From Terriglobia bacterium (GTDB taxonomy: Bacteria > Acidobacteriota > Terriglobia > UBA7540), in NCBI GenBank assembly GCA_030040295.1, contig JASHTZ010000649.1:1-18271 (forward strand): DNA of 18,271 nucleotides, read 5' to 3'. The notes under the pieces are model-generated. The model searched no databases. It was not told where the DNA came from and was given only the letters and a program-made list of their open reading frames with translations. Below, in pieces: positions 1-7,647 of this stretch; positions within the stretch are counted from its first letter, which is position 1; the number at the start of each line of letters is the position of its first letter. The translations under genes were made by a program, and so were the position numbers.

Positions 1-306
1 CACTTCGGTCTGTTTTGTTCTCCCATTTTCATGAATAATGTGGGTTAGCGCGAGAATTCGCCGGCGTGGAAAACTCTTGTCCGCGGCGGACGTTCTGGTG
101 GGAGAATGCGGTGGACTGAGGTAGCTGCACACGGGGAAGCCAAAGTTTCATGCGTGCCGAGCAGCAACCCAGGAAGTGCTCTCACCATAGAGTTCACAGA
201 GGCGCACAGAGAAAGGCGTCTCTGGGTTCTCTGTGCGCTCTGTGGTGAAAGCCCTTAATCTGGTAATTGGAAAATTTCGATAGGCAGGACGTTTCCCGGA
301 GGAAAA
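1..306. other. Non-coding lead-in before the esterase gene
   Basis: All three forward frames hit stops within the first 48 bases, so no upstream gene can be seen ending here. The stretch holds a perfect inverted repeat at 79-91 (GTCCGC-G-GCGGAC), a long imperfect palindrome at 182-249 (listed separately) and the ribosome binding site GGAGG at 298-302 of the following gene. I found no convincing sigma-70 promoter. The long minus-strand ORF that crosses this stretch is the shadow of the esterase gene. Confidence 0.6.
182..249. repeat. Palindromic intergenic repeat, CACAGAG family, copy 1
   Basis: The left arm (182-213) is built from CACAGAG-type units and ends GCGCACAGAGAA. The right arm (227-249) begins TTCTCTGTGCGC and ends CTCTGTGGTGAA. 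Apart from one extra base and one partly duplicated unit, the arms are complementary and can fold into a long hairpin. A second copy lies at 2418-2480, also in an intergenic gap just upstream of a start codon. The units and their placement suggest a dispersed REP-like or MITE-like element, or a transcript-stability hairpin. Confidence 0.75.
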
Positions 307-2313
307 ATGAAGAAGCAAGTCATATTCGGTTTTCTTGCACTGATCATCCCGAGTCTGTTGGTCGCCCAGAGCACTCCCTACCAGTTGAAGCCTATTATGG
401 AGAAGGACCTTCAGTCGCCTGCGCTGGTGGAGTTCCAACTGCAAGAGTTTTTGATGAAGCAGGTTCCCAAGTTCCCGCCCATTACCACAACCGAGGATTG
501 GACCCGCGAGGGCGAGCAAATCCGCAAACGCGTGCTCGAAGATGTGGTTTATCACGGCTGGCCGAGCGATTGGGTGAACTCGCCGCCGCGCTTCGAAGAC
601 GTTGGGGCCGTTCCCTCCGGAAAAGGGTACACGCTTCATAAATTGCGCTACGAGGTGGTGCCGGGGTTTTACACTACCGCGCTGCTCTATGCACCCGAGA
701 ATCTTCAAGGCAAAGCGCCGGCGGTGCTCAATGTGATGGGTCATCACGGCGACCGCGGCAAGGCGGAAGAATTCCAGCAGAAGATATGCATCAACGAAGC
801 CCTGCGCGGCATGATCGCGCTGAATCTCGAGTGGCTGGACATGGGTGAATCGTACACCCCCGAGAACACTCACTGGTTCGGCGGGCATTTGGACTTGGTG
901 GGCGCAAACATGGAGGGATTGTTCTACCTGGCGATGCGCCGAGGGCTCGATTATTTGTGGCAGGATCCAAATGTGGATCAGAAGCGCATCGCGGTCACAG
1001 GATTATCGGGTGGCGGGTGGCAAACCATCATCTTGAGTTCGCTTGATGAGCGCGTCAACGTGTCCATTCCGGTGGCGGGATATACGTCGCTGGAAGGCAG
1101 AATGGCGCTGGCCCCGCGCGCCGAGGCCGGCGACCTGGAACAGAATGCCACGGACCTGGTGATGGCGAGCCAGGACTACCCGACGCTGACGGCCATTCGC
1201 GCCCCCCGGCCCACGCTGCTGATCAACAATGCCGAGGACGATTGCTGCTTCCGCGCCGCCCTGGTGAAGCCTTACATCTACGAGGCCGTGCGCCCCTATT
1301 ATCGCCTCTACGGGCAGGAGGACAATCTGCGCTTCTTCGAGAACACCACCATCTCCGCGCACAATTATGAAGTGGACGACCAGCGGCAGGCGTACAAGTT
1401 CCTTGACCAGCATTTTGGATTGCCGGTGAGCGACGAGCCCATTGACGTGGGAGCGGATGTGAAAAGCTACACGGACCTCGCGGGCGGAATTCCCAAAGAC
1501 AGTCTCACCATTCTGGGGCTGGCGCGCAAGTTTGCCGGCGAAATCACCCGTCCGGCGATTCCCACTGACCCTGCGGCCAAGGCGGAATGGGCCGATGCGC
1601 AACGGACCAAACTGCAATCCGTCGTTCGCTATCAACCTGTGAGGGTGGATCAGGTTTGGGCCGTGGCCAACACTAAGCACAACGGCGTGGAATCGATTTC
1701 CTATCGCCTGCTGCTGAGCAACGGGCTGAGCGCCACAGGAATCTGGCTGAAGGATATTCCCACTCCTGAAAGCGCGCCGCTCACCGTGGTGCTCAACGAC
1801 AAGGGGAAGAAGAACGCTCACGAGGAGGTGTGGGACCGCATGCCCGAGGTGGCTGACCGCATGGACCGCGGCGAGCAGGTGTTTGTCGCCGATCTGCTTT
1901 TCACCGGTGACGCCGCGCCCGAGGGCGGACAATTCCTGTTCCCGGAAATGTTGGCCACGGTCGGCAATCGCCCGCTGGGAATGGAAGCCGCACAATTGAT
2001 CGCCGTCGGGAATTGGGCGAAGGCCAAGTGGAATGCGCCCTCGATGCGCCTTGAAACCAACGGAATCCGCACCCAGCTTGACGCGCTCGTTGCCGCGGCC
2101 CTTTCATCGCATGAATTTTCAACGATCAGCGTGAATGGCGGAATGAAAAGCCTGCAATATCTTCTCGACAAGCCTATTGGGTATGATGGCCACGCTGACC
2201 TCTTCTGCCTGGATTTATACAAGTACTTCGACCTCGACCGCCTGGTCGCCATCGCTACGCCCACGCCAATTCACGAACACGATTTTGTGGAAGATGCGAT
2301 AAAGACCGAGTAA
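307..2313 (+). CDS. Secreted two-module alpha/beta-hydrolase, acetylxylan-esterase type
   Basis: A predicted exported esterase of the alpha/beta-hydrolase fold, 668 residues. The N-terminus is a signal peptide (MKKQ, then a hydrophobic stretch to about residue 20, cleavage likely VA/QS). The first module shows a complete catalytic set: nucleophile Ser234 in GLSGGGW (232-238), an acid candidate at Asp311/Asp312 (NNAEDD), and His352 (ISAHNY). Residues about 400-668 form a second module with the GNRPLG motif (553-558) but no GxSxG nucleophile, so it looks like a non-catalytic hydrolase-like half. Related proteins in environmental bacteria are labelled acetylxylan or glucuronoyl esterase; the substrate here is unknown. 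The start at 307 has GGAGG at 298-302 with good spacing. It is the first gene of the (+) run and would act outside the cytoplasm, probably removing acyl groups from plant or microbial polysaccharide. Confidence 0.82.
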   Translation: MKKQVIFGFLALIIPSLLVAQSTPYQLKPIMEKDLQSPALVEFQLQEFLMKQVPKFPPITTTEDWTREGEQIRKRVLEDVVYHGWPSDWVNSPPRFEDVGAVPSGKGYTLHKLRYEVVPGFYTTALLYAPENLQGKAPAVLNVMGHHGDRGKAEEFQQKICINEALRGMIALNLEWLDMGESYTPENTHWFGGHLDLVGANMEGLFYLAMRRGLDYLWQDPNVDQKRIAVTGLSGGGWQTIILSSLDERVNVSIPVAGYTSLEGRMALAPRAEAGDLEQNATDLVMASQDYPTLTAIRAPRPTLLINNAEDDCCFRAALVKPYIYEAVRPYYRLYGQEDNLRFFENTTISAHNYEVDDQRQAYKFLDQHFGLPVSDEPIDVGADVKSYTDLAGGIPKDSLTILGLARKFAGEITRPAIPTDPAAKAEWADAQRTKLQSVVRYQPVRVDQVWAVANTKHNGVESISYRLLLSNGLSATGIWLKDIPTPESAPLTVVLNDKGKKNAHEEVWDRMPEVADRMDRGEQVFVADLLFTGDAAPEGGQFLFPEMLATVGNRPLGMEAAQLIAVGNWAKAKWNAPSMRLETNGIRTQLDALVAAALSSHEFSTISVNGGMKSLQYLLDKPIGYDGHADLFCLDLYKYFDLDRLVAIATPTPIHEHDFVEDAIKTE

Positions 2314-2351
2314 GTCACAAGATTATCCAGTCTCAAACTTGGAGCCTGTTG

Positions 2352-2366
2352 TCATACGAGGTATGA
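2352..2366. promoter_or_regulatory. Perfect palindrome TCATAC-GAG-GTATGA, candidate operator
   Basis: Two perfect 6-base arms flank a 3-base centre in the 200-base gap between the esterase and the Gfo/Idh gene. The TGTCATAC...GTATGA layout resembles operators of GntR/FadR-type regulators, but no such regulator is encoded in this window, so the assignment is a guess. No clear promoter was recognised next to it. Confidence 0.35.
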
Positions 2367-2417
2367 TTCCGGGCGAAATCTGGAGTGAAGTTTGGCGCGG
2401 TCAGGATAAAGATCGAA

Positions 2418-2480
2418 CCACAGAGCTCACGGAGAGCCACAGAGAGTTCTTTCTGCGAACCTCTGTGTCCTCTGTGGTGT
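2418..2480. repeat. Palindromic intergenic repeat, CACAGAG family, copy 2
   Basis: The left arm (2418-2446) starts ACCACAGAG and contains GCCACAGAGAG. The right arm (2460-2480) reads as CCTCTGTG, TCC, then TCTGTGGTGT. The outer ACCACAGAG/CTCTGTGGT pairing and the inner CACAGAG/CTCTGTG pairing are perfect. It is the same design as the element at 182-249 with a diverged centre, and it ends about 33 bases before the next start codon. Confidence 0.75.
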
Positions 2481-2513
2481 GATTTTTACTTCTAGATTCA
2501 GGGAGATTAATAA

Positions 2514-3848
2514 ATGAGCACTGATCTTTCACGAAGGTACTTCATCAAGCGCGCGGCACAAGGCACAGCGGCGGGGCTGGCTCTTTCCTTGCCCCGCGCG
2601 GCAGTGGCGGCCAGCGACCGCGTTCGCGTGGGTGTGATCGGCCCGGGGCATCAGGGCCGGGGCGACACGAAGAATTTCGCAGGCCAGCCGGACGTTGAGG
2701 TAGTTGCCGTATGCGACGTTTATGAACCGAATTTGCCGCTGGCCGTGGACGCGGCGGGCGGCAAGGCCGATACCTACAAGGACTTTCGGCAGATTCTCGA
2801 TCGCAAGGATATTGACGCCGTCCTGGTGGCCGCGCCCGACCACTGGCACGCCCTCCTGAGCGTTGAGGCTTGCAAGGCGGGCAAGGACGTTTACGTGGAG
2901 AAGCCCATGACGCACGACGTCCGCGAGGGCCAGGTGCTGGTGCAGGCAGCGCGCAAATACAATCGCGTCGTGCAGCTCGGCACGCAGCAGCGCTCGGGAA
3001 TTCACTTCCAGAAGGCCGTGGAGATTGTTCAGAGCGGCATGCTCGGCAAGGTGAGCTTCGTGCGCACCTGGAATTACGGCAACATGTATCCCGACGGCAT
3101 TGGCCATCCCGCCGACTCCGATCCGCCCGCCGGGCTCGACTGGGACTTCTGGCTCGGCCCCGCGCCCAAAGTACAGTTCAACATGAGCCGCTGGGTAGGA
3201 ATCGACCCCAAGGGCTGGTCGACGTTCCGCTATTTCTGGGATTACGCCGGCGGCATGATGACCGACTGGGGAGTTCACCTGATCGACATCGTGCAATGGG
3301 GGATGAACGTGCAGGGCCCACACGTGATTTCCAGCCTGGGCGGCAAGTACTACGACCAGGACAACACTGAAACGCCCGACACGCTCCAAGTGACCTATGA
3401 GTACGAGAATCCCAAGTTCGTTCTGGTTTATGAGCACCGGTGGAACAATGCCAATTCCATGTACGGCAAGGGCTACGGGATTGAATTCCACGGCACCGAC
3501 GGGACCTTGTTCGTTGACCGAGGCGGATTCGAGTTGTTCCCCGAGAACCGCAAGCGTGACGGCAAATCCGCAGAGATGGCGCCGGCCATGAAGATGGCGT
3601 CCGTCAACAATTCCGGCTATGACCACGTGCGCAACTTCATCGACTGCATCAAGTTGCGCAAAAGGACAATCAGCGACGTCGAAATCGGCCACCGTTCAAC
3701 CAGCGCGTGCTTATTGGGGAACGTTTCCTTCCGCAGCCAGAAGCGCCTGGTGTGGGACGTGGCCGCCGAACGCCTGGTCTCCGGCGGGCCTGAGGCGGAG
3801 CAGTACCTGTCGCGGGAATATCGCGCGCCATGGAAACTGTCGGTTTGA
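2514..3848 (+). CDS. Tat-exported Gfo/Idh/MocA family oxidoreductase
   Basis: An NAD(P)-dependent sugar or cyclitol oxidoreductase of the glucose-fructose oxidoreductase/inositol dehydrogenase/MocA superfamily, 444 residues. The N-terminus carries a twin-arginine signal (SRRYFIK, residues 6-12, then an Ala/Gly/Leu-rich stretch to about 33), so the folded protein with bound cofactor is probably exported, as known for Zymomonas glucose-fructose oxidoreductase. A Rossmann motif GPGHQG lies at 43-48, the EKP catalytic motif at 129-131 (Lys130), and the substrate-site motif GGMMTDWGVH at 246-255 (Asp251, His255). The start is supported by GGGAG at 2501-2505. It is not a GH109 glycosidase, since the EKP lysine and the DWGxH motif of ordinary dehydrogenases are intact. 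The substrate cannot be told from sequence; the neighbouring esterase and GH172-type gene suggest a carbohydrate. Confidence 0.9.
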   Translation: MSTDLSRRYFIKRAAQGTAAGLALSLPRAAVAASDRVRVGVIGPGHQGRGDTKNFAGQPDVEVVAVCDVYEPNLPLAVDAAGGKADTYKDFRQILDRKDIDAVLVAAPDHWHALLSVEACKAGKDVYVEKPMTHDVREGQVLVQAARKYNRVVQLGTQQRSGIHFQKAVEIVQSGMLGKVSFVRTWNYGNMYPDGIGHPADSDPPAGLDWDFWLGPAPKVQFNMSRWVGIDPKGWSTFRYFWDYAGGMMTDWGVHLIDIVQWGMNVQGPHVISSLGGKYYDQDNTETPDTLQVTYEYENPKFVLVYEHRWNNANSMYGKGYGIEFHGTDGTLFVDRGGFELFPENRKRDGKSAEMAPAMKMASVNNSGYDHVRNFIDCIKLRKRTISDVEIGHRSTSACLLGNVSFRSQKRLVWDVAAERLVSGGPEAEQYLSREYRAPWKLSV

Positions 3849-3946
3849 GATGGGAGGCCACCCCCGGGGTCGCCTGCGCCGGAATTTCAAAGTACACCGG
3901 TATCGAAGATTGACATCCCGCAGCGGATTCGTCATTCTCAATTCAC

Positions 3947-3960
3947 CCTGAAATTTCAGG
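3947..3960. promoter_or_regulatory. Perfect 14-base palindrome CCTGAAATTTCAGG before cimA
   Basis: This self-complementary site lies 13 bases upstream of the cimA start codon. A TTGACA hexamer at 3910-3915 is followed after 17 bases by CATTCT (3933-3938), a weak -10 match, so the palindrome would sit just downstream of a possible start site. It could be an operator, or a chance palindrome. Confidence 0.3.
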
Positions 3961-3973
3961 CTCAAGTGACGGT

Positions 3974-5551
3974 ATGAGAAAAATCCAGATTTATGACACG
4001 ACGCTCCGCGACGGAGCGCAAGGCGAGAATGTTTCCTTCTCGATGGAGGACAAGCTGAACGTGGCGCGCAAGCTCGACGCGCTGGGAGTGGACTACATCG
4101 AGGGCGGCTGGCCCGGCTCAAACGCCAAGGACGTGGCCTTTTTCGATCGCGCACGCAAGCTGAAATTGCGGCACGCCAAGCTGGCGGCGTTCGGCAGCAC
4201 CTGTCACCCCCACCACACCGCCGCGCAGGACAAGAATTTGCAGGCTCTCATCGAAGCGCACACGCCGGTGGTGACGATCTTCGGCAAGACCTGGGACCTG
4301 CACGTCAAAGTGGCGTTGGGAATTTCATTGAAGGAAAACCTTGAGCTCATCCGCAGCTCCGTGGCCTTTCTAAAATCGCACGGCCGCGAGGTGATCTACG
4401 ACGCCGAACACTTTTTTGACGGCTACAGGGCGAATTCCGAATATGCCCTGAGCACGATCCAAGCCGCTGAAGATGCGGGCGCGGATATCGTGGTGCTTTG
4501 CGACACGAACGGCGGCACGCTGCCCGCGGAGATCGGCGAGCGCTTCAAAGCCGCGGCCAAGGCGGCGAGGGGGCCACTGGGAATCCACACGCACAATGAC
4601 TGCGAACTGGCCGTAGCCAATTCCCTCATCGCCCTGCAACTGGGCGCCGTGCAAGTGCAGGGAACCATTAACGGTTACGGCGAGCGCTGCGGCAACGCCA
4701 ACCTCTGTTCAATCATCGCCAACCTCGAGCTCAAGCTGGGGATGCAGTCGATCGGGAAGAAAAACCTGAAGCGCCTCACCGAGGTTTCGCATTACGTCAG
4801 CGAGCTGGCCAACCTCCCGCATCGCAATGAGCTGGCCTTCGTGGGCAAGAGCGCGTTTGCGCACAAGGGCGGAATCCACGTGAGCGCGGTGATGAAGAAT
4901 TCCGCCTCGTATGAGCATATCGATCCCGGCGCGGTTGGCAATGAGCGGCGCGTGCTGGTTTCCGAGCTTTCCGGCAAGAGCAACGTCATCTACAAGGCCG
5001 TGGAGCGCGGCCTGGGGCTTGACCCCTCATCGCCGGACGCCAAGGCCGTGGTGGAAAAGCTGAAGGAGATGGAGAACAACGGCTACCAGTTCGAGGGTGC
5101 GGAAGCGTCATTCGAAATGCTCTTCGACAAAATGGTCCATCACGCGCGCGAATTTTTCGAACTCGACGGTTTCCGGCTGATTACCGAGAAAAAAGGAGGG
5201 GAGGATTCCCACTCCGAAGCCGTTATCAAATTGCGTGTGGATGGCCAGGAGGAGCACACCGCGGCGGAAGGCGTGGGTCCGGTCAGCGCGCTTGACCGCG
5301 CGCTGCGCAAATCGCTCACCACGTTCTTCCCCTGCATCAAGGACATTCGCCTGACCGATTACAAGGTGCGCGTGCTCAATCCGCAGGGCGCCACAGACGC
5401 CAAGGTGCGCGTGCTGATCGAATCGAGCGACGGGCACGACACCTGGGGCACAGTGGGCGTTTCCGAAAACATCATCGAAGCCAGTTGGCAGGCCCTCGTG
5501 GATAGTATCACCTACAAGCTGAAGAAGGAGCTTGGGTACAAGAGGAAGTGA
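3974..5551 (+). CDS. cimA: (R)-citramalate synthase
   Basis: Condenses pyruvate with acetyl-CoA to (R)-citramalate, the entry to threonine-independent isoleucine synthesis through 2-oxobutyrate; cytoplasmic. The 525-residue protein matches the usual architecture of the citramalate synthase branch of the 2-isopropylmalate/homocitrate synthase family. The N-terminal TIM-barrel motif YDTTLRDG is at 7-14, the metal-binding GIHTHND at 203-209 (His205, His207), NGYGERCGNANL at 233-244, and GKSAFAHKGGIH at 291-302 (His297, His302). The C-terminal part, from about residue 380, fits the LeuA-type allosteric dimer domain. The start at 3974 lacks a strong ribosome binding site, but the next methionine (residue 24) would delete the DTTLRDG metal motif. 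It sits between oxidoreductase genes and not with leuCD or ilv genes, which is unusual. A homologue acting on another 2-oxoacid cannot be excluded. Confidence 0.92.
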   Translation: MRKIQIYDTTLRDGAQGENVSFSMEDKLNVARKLDALGVDYIEGGWPGSNAKDVAFFDRARKLKLRHAKLAAFGSTCHPHHTAAQDKNLQALIEAHTPVVTIFGKTWDLHVKVALGISLKENLELIRSSVAFLKSHGREVIYDAEHFFDGYRANSEYALSTIQAAEDAGADIVVLCDTNGGTLPAEIGERFKAAAKAARGPLGIHTHNDCELAVANSLIALQLGAVQVQGTINGYGERCGNANLCSIIANLELKLGMQSIGKKNLKRLTEVSHYVSELANLPHRNELAFVGKSAFAHKGGIHVSAVMKNSASYEHIDPGAVGNERRVLVSELSGKSNVIYKAVERGLGLDPSSPDAKAVVEKLKEMENNGYQFEGAEASFEMLFDKMVHHAREFFELDGFRLITEKKGGEDSHSEAVIKLRVDGQEEHTAAEGVGPVSALDRALRKSLTTFFPCIKDIRLTDYKVRVLNPQGATDAKVRVLIESSDGHDTWGTVGVSENIIEASWQALVDSITYKLKKELGYKRK

Positions 5552-5640
5552 ACGTATTGGGGTCATTGTGCTACCGGTCATCTTCCCAATTGCTGAAATG
5601 CGAATTCCGGCTGGCGCGTTTTGCCGACCGTGCGTGCAAA

Positions 5641-5673
5641 TCGCAAAATGACCAAGTGACCAAATGGCGAAAT
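5641..5673. repeat. Short CAAATGG-type intergenic repeat, copy 1
   Basis: Near-tandem 8-9 base units of the type AAATGACC, AAGTGACC and AAATGGCG occur in the gap between cimA and tdh. The same unit type, more fully developed and with opposite-strand arms, fills the gap at 7648-7816. Only one arm is evident here. The rest of the 142-base gap (5552-5693) shows nothing beyond the tdh ribosome binding site. Confidence 0.55.
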
Positions 5674-5693
5674 TAAATAAATAGGGAGATCCC

Positions 5694-6722
5694 TTGAAGG
5701 CACTTGTAAAGAGCAAGAGCGCTCCGGGACTGTGGATGGAAGACGTTCCGAAGCCCAAAATCGGCATCAACGATGTGCTCATTCGCGTGCTGCGCGCGGG
5801 AATTTGCGGAACCGATCTGCACATTTATCAGTGGGACGATTGGGCGCAGAAGACCATTCCGGTTCCGTTGGTGATTGGGCATGAATTTGTCGGCGAAATC
5901 GCGGAAGTGGGCGCGAACGTCTCCGATTTTTTCCCCGGCGACATCGTGAGTGGGGAGGGCCACGTCACCTGCGGGCGATGCCGCAATTGTCTGGCAGGGC
6001 GGCGCCACTTATGCGCGCACACGCAGGGAGTGGGTGTGAATCGCCCTGGAGCGTTTGCGGAATACGTCGCGCTGCCCATGACCAACATCTGGCGGCACCA
6101 TTCGGACGTGGACCTGGATATCGCCGCGATTTTCGATCCGTTTGGGAACGCAATGCACACGGCGCTGTCATTTCCGGTGCTGGGCGAAGACGTGTTGATC
6201 ACCGGCGCGGGCCCGATCGGTCTGATGGCGGCGGCGGTGGTGCGCCACGCGGGCGCGCGGTACGTGGTGATTACCGACACGAATCCCTTCCGCCTGGAGC
6301 TTGCGAAAAAAATGGGCGTGACCGTGGCCCACGACATTCGCAAAGGCAGCCTGGCGGACGTGCAGAAGCAACTCGGCATGATGGAGGGGTTCGACGTGGG
6401 GCTGGAAATGTCCGGCAACAGCGATGCGCTGCGCGATATGCTCGCCAACATGAGTCATGGCGCGAAGATTGCGTTGCTGGGAATTCCCAAGCACGCCGCG
6501 GTGGTGGATTTGAATCCCATCATCTTCAAGCTGCTGACCATCAAGGGAATTTACGGCCGTGAGATGTACGAGACGTGGTACAAGATGACCATGATGCTGC
6601 AATGCGGGCTGGATATCCGCCCGATCATCACTCATCGCTTTCCGGCTGATGAATTTCAGAAGGGATTTGACGCGATGAGTTCGGGTGAGTGCGTTAAAGT
6701 CATTTTGAATTGGCAGGCGTAG
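5694..6722 (+). CDS. tdh: L-threonine 3-dehydrogenase
   Basis: A zinc- and NAD-dependent medium-chain dehydrogenase that oxidises L-threonine to 2-amino-3-oxobutyrate. The 342 residues align with the E. coli Tdh pattern as I know it nearly end to end: MKAL start, ICGTD (Cys38) with HIY(Q/N)WD following, GHE at 62-64 (His63, Glu64), SGEGH at 86-90, structural zinc cysteines 93, 96, 99 and 107, IFDPFGNA at 146-153, and the Rossmann motif GAGPIG at 171-176. Family members can also act on other polyols. The start is TTG at 5694 with GGGAG at 5683-5687; the first ATG (residue 15) would remove a conserved strand. The usual partner kbl (2-amino-3-oxobutyrate CoA ligase) is not in the window; an SDR gene follows instead. 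Confidence 0.93.
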   Translation: MKALVKSKSAPGLWMEDVPKPKIGINDVLIRVLRAGICGTDLHIYQWDDWAQKTIPVPLVIGHEFVGEIAEVGANVSDFFPGDIVSGEGHVTCGRCRNCLAGRRHLCAHTQGVGVNRPGAFAEYVALPMTNIWRHHSDVDLDIAAIFDPFGNAMHTALSFPVLGEDVLITGAGPIGLMAAAVVRHAGARYVVITDTNPFRLELAKKMGVTVAHDIRKGSLADVQKQLGMMEGFDVGLEMSGNSDALRDMLANMSHGAKIALLGIPKHAAVVDLNPIIFKLLTIKGIYGREMYETWYKMTMMLQCGLDIRPIITHRFPADEFQKGFDAMSSGECVKVILNWQA

Positions 6723-6734
6723 CCCGGGCCTACA

Positions 6735-6799
6735 GTGGCATGGCCATCCTGGGCATGCACACGGGCAGGATGCCCGTGCCACAGCAGGGGCGGACGCCC
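6735..6799. repeat. Palindromic intergenic repeat, CACGGGCA/TGCCCGTG family
   Basis: Arms 6735-6749 (GTGGCATGGCCATCC) and 6768-6782 (GGATGCCCGTGCCAC) pair at 14 of 15 positions, counting one G-T wobble. An alternative inner hairpin, CACGGGCA (6760-6767) with TGCCCGTG (6771-6778), overlaps it. A second small inverted repeat, GGGCG-GA-CGCCC, follows at 6788-6799. The module fills most of the gap between tdh and the SDR gene and looks like a REP-type element; related GC-rich hairpins are, from memory, common between genes of environmental bacteria. Confidence 0.65.
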
Positions 6800-6828
6800 G
6801 CAGTCCAGCAACAGCGAAAGGGCAAATC

Positions 6829-7647
6829 GTGAAAGAACGCAAAGCCATCAAAGATCGCTTCAAAGACAAAGTGGCGATCATCACCGGCGGATCATCGGGA
6901 ATCGGCAAGGCGACGCTGGAAGAAATCTGCAAGGAAGGCGCCTCAGCGGTTTTTACCGGCACGCGCGACACCGGCCATGAAATCGCCATGCAGATGACCG
7001 CCGCGGGCTTCCAAGTTGCGTACTGCCAGGGCGATATGGCGAGCGAGAAGTTCTGCCAGAACGTGGTGGCGCTCACGCTCCAGAGATTCGGCAAGGTGAA
7101 TTATCTTTTCAACAACGCATTTTCATTCACCTCCAAAGCACTGGAGGCCACCAGCGCGGATTGGGAGCGCATCTGGACGGTTGGCCCCGTAGCGTTTGCG
7201 CGCATGGGAACACTGGTGGCCGAGCCGATGCGCGGGCAGGGCGGGGGATCGATTGTAAACATGTCCAGCATCTCCGCCTTCATCGCCCAGCCGAATCGCT
7301 GGACTTACAACGCCGCGAAAGGCGCGGTGCATACTCTTACCAAGTGCATGGCGCTGGATCTGGCGTCCTACGGCATTCGCGTGAACAGCGTGAGCCCCGG
7401 CTGGATCTGGACGCGCGAAGTGGACAAGGCTGCGGCGGGCGATCGCGCCAAGTGGGAACCCGTGTGGGGCCAATACCACATGCTCGAGCGCTGCGGCGAG
7501 GCGGTGGAATGCGCCGGGCCCGTGCTCTTCCTCTTCAGTGACGATTCCTCATTCATCACCGGCTCTGACCTGCCCATCGACGGCGGCTACCAGAGCATCG
7601 GCCCGGAAGGCCTGGGCAAGACCAGCAAGTTTGCGGGAAGCGAATAA
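6829..7647 (+). CDS. Short-chain dehydrogenase/reductase (SDR)
   Basis: A classical NAD(P)-dependent SDR, 272 residues, cytoplasmic. The cofactor motif TGGSSGIG lies at 19-26, an NNAF variant of the NNAG motif at 95-98, and the catalytic set is Ser147 (NMSSIS), Tyr160 and Lys164 (YNAAK). A PGW motif after the central sheet and a C-terminal ITGSDLPIDGGY segment complete the fold. The start is GTG at 6829 with AAAGGG at 6817-6822; the first in-frame ATG would lie beyond residue 50, inside the Rossmann fold. The gene lies in the (+) run between tdh and an MBL-fold gene, so it probably oxidises or reduces an intermediate of the same pathway. The substrate is unknown. Confidence 0.9.
   Translation: MKERKAIKDRFKDKVAIITGGSSGIGKATLEEICKEGASAVFTGTRDTGHEIAMQMTAAGFQVAYCQGDMASEKFCQNVVALTLQRFGKVNYLFNNAFSFTSKALEATSADWERIWTVGPVAFARMGTLVAEPMRGQGGGSIVNMSSISAFIAQPNRWTYNAAKGAVHTLTKCMALDLASYGIRVNSVSPGWIWTREVDKAAAGDRAKWEPVWGQYHMLERCGEAVECAGPVLFLFSDDSSFITGSDLPIDGGYQSIGPEGLGKTSKFAGSE

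Noticed and set aside
1003..1995. 330-codon minus-strand ORF
   Set aside because: Shadow of the esterase gene; no ribosome binding site or recognisable motif.
2529..3692. 387-codon minus-strand ORF
   Set aside because: It is the complement of the clearly coding Gfo/Idh gene in GC-rich DNA, with His/Val/Ala-rich composition and no family motif.
2514..3848. GH109 (NAD-dependent N-acetylgalactosaminidase) identity for the Gfo/Idh gene
   Set aside because: The EKP lysine and DWGxHLID motif of ordinary dehydrogenases are intact, unlike the GH109 pattern.
6168..7094. 308-codon minus-strand ORF
   Set aside because: It spans the end of tdh, a palindromic repeat and the start of the SDR gene, all well supported on the other strand.
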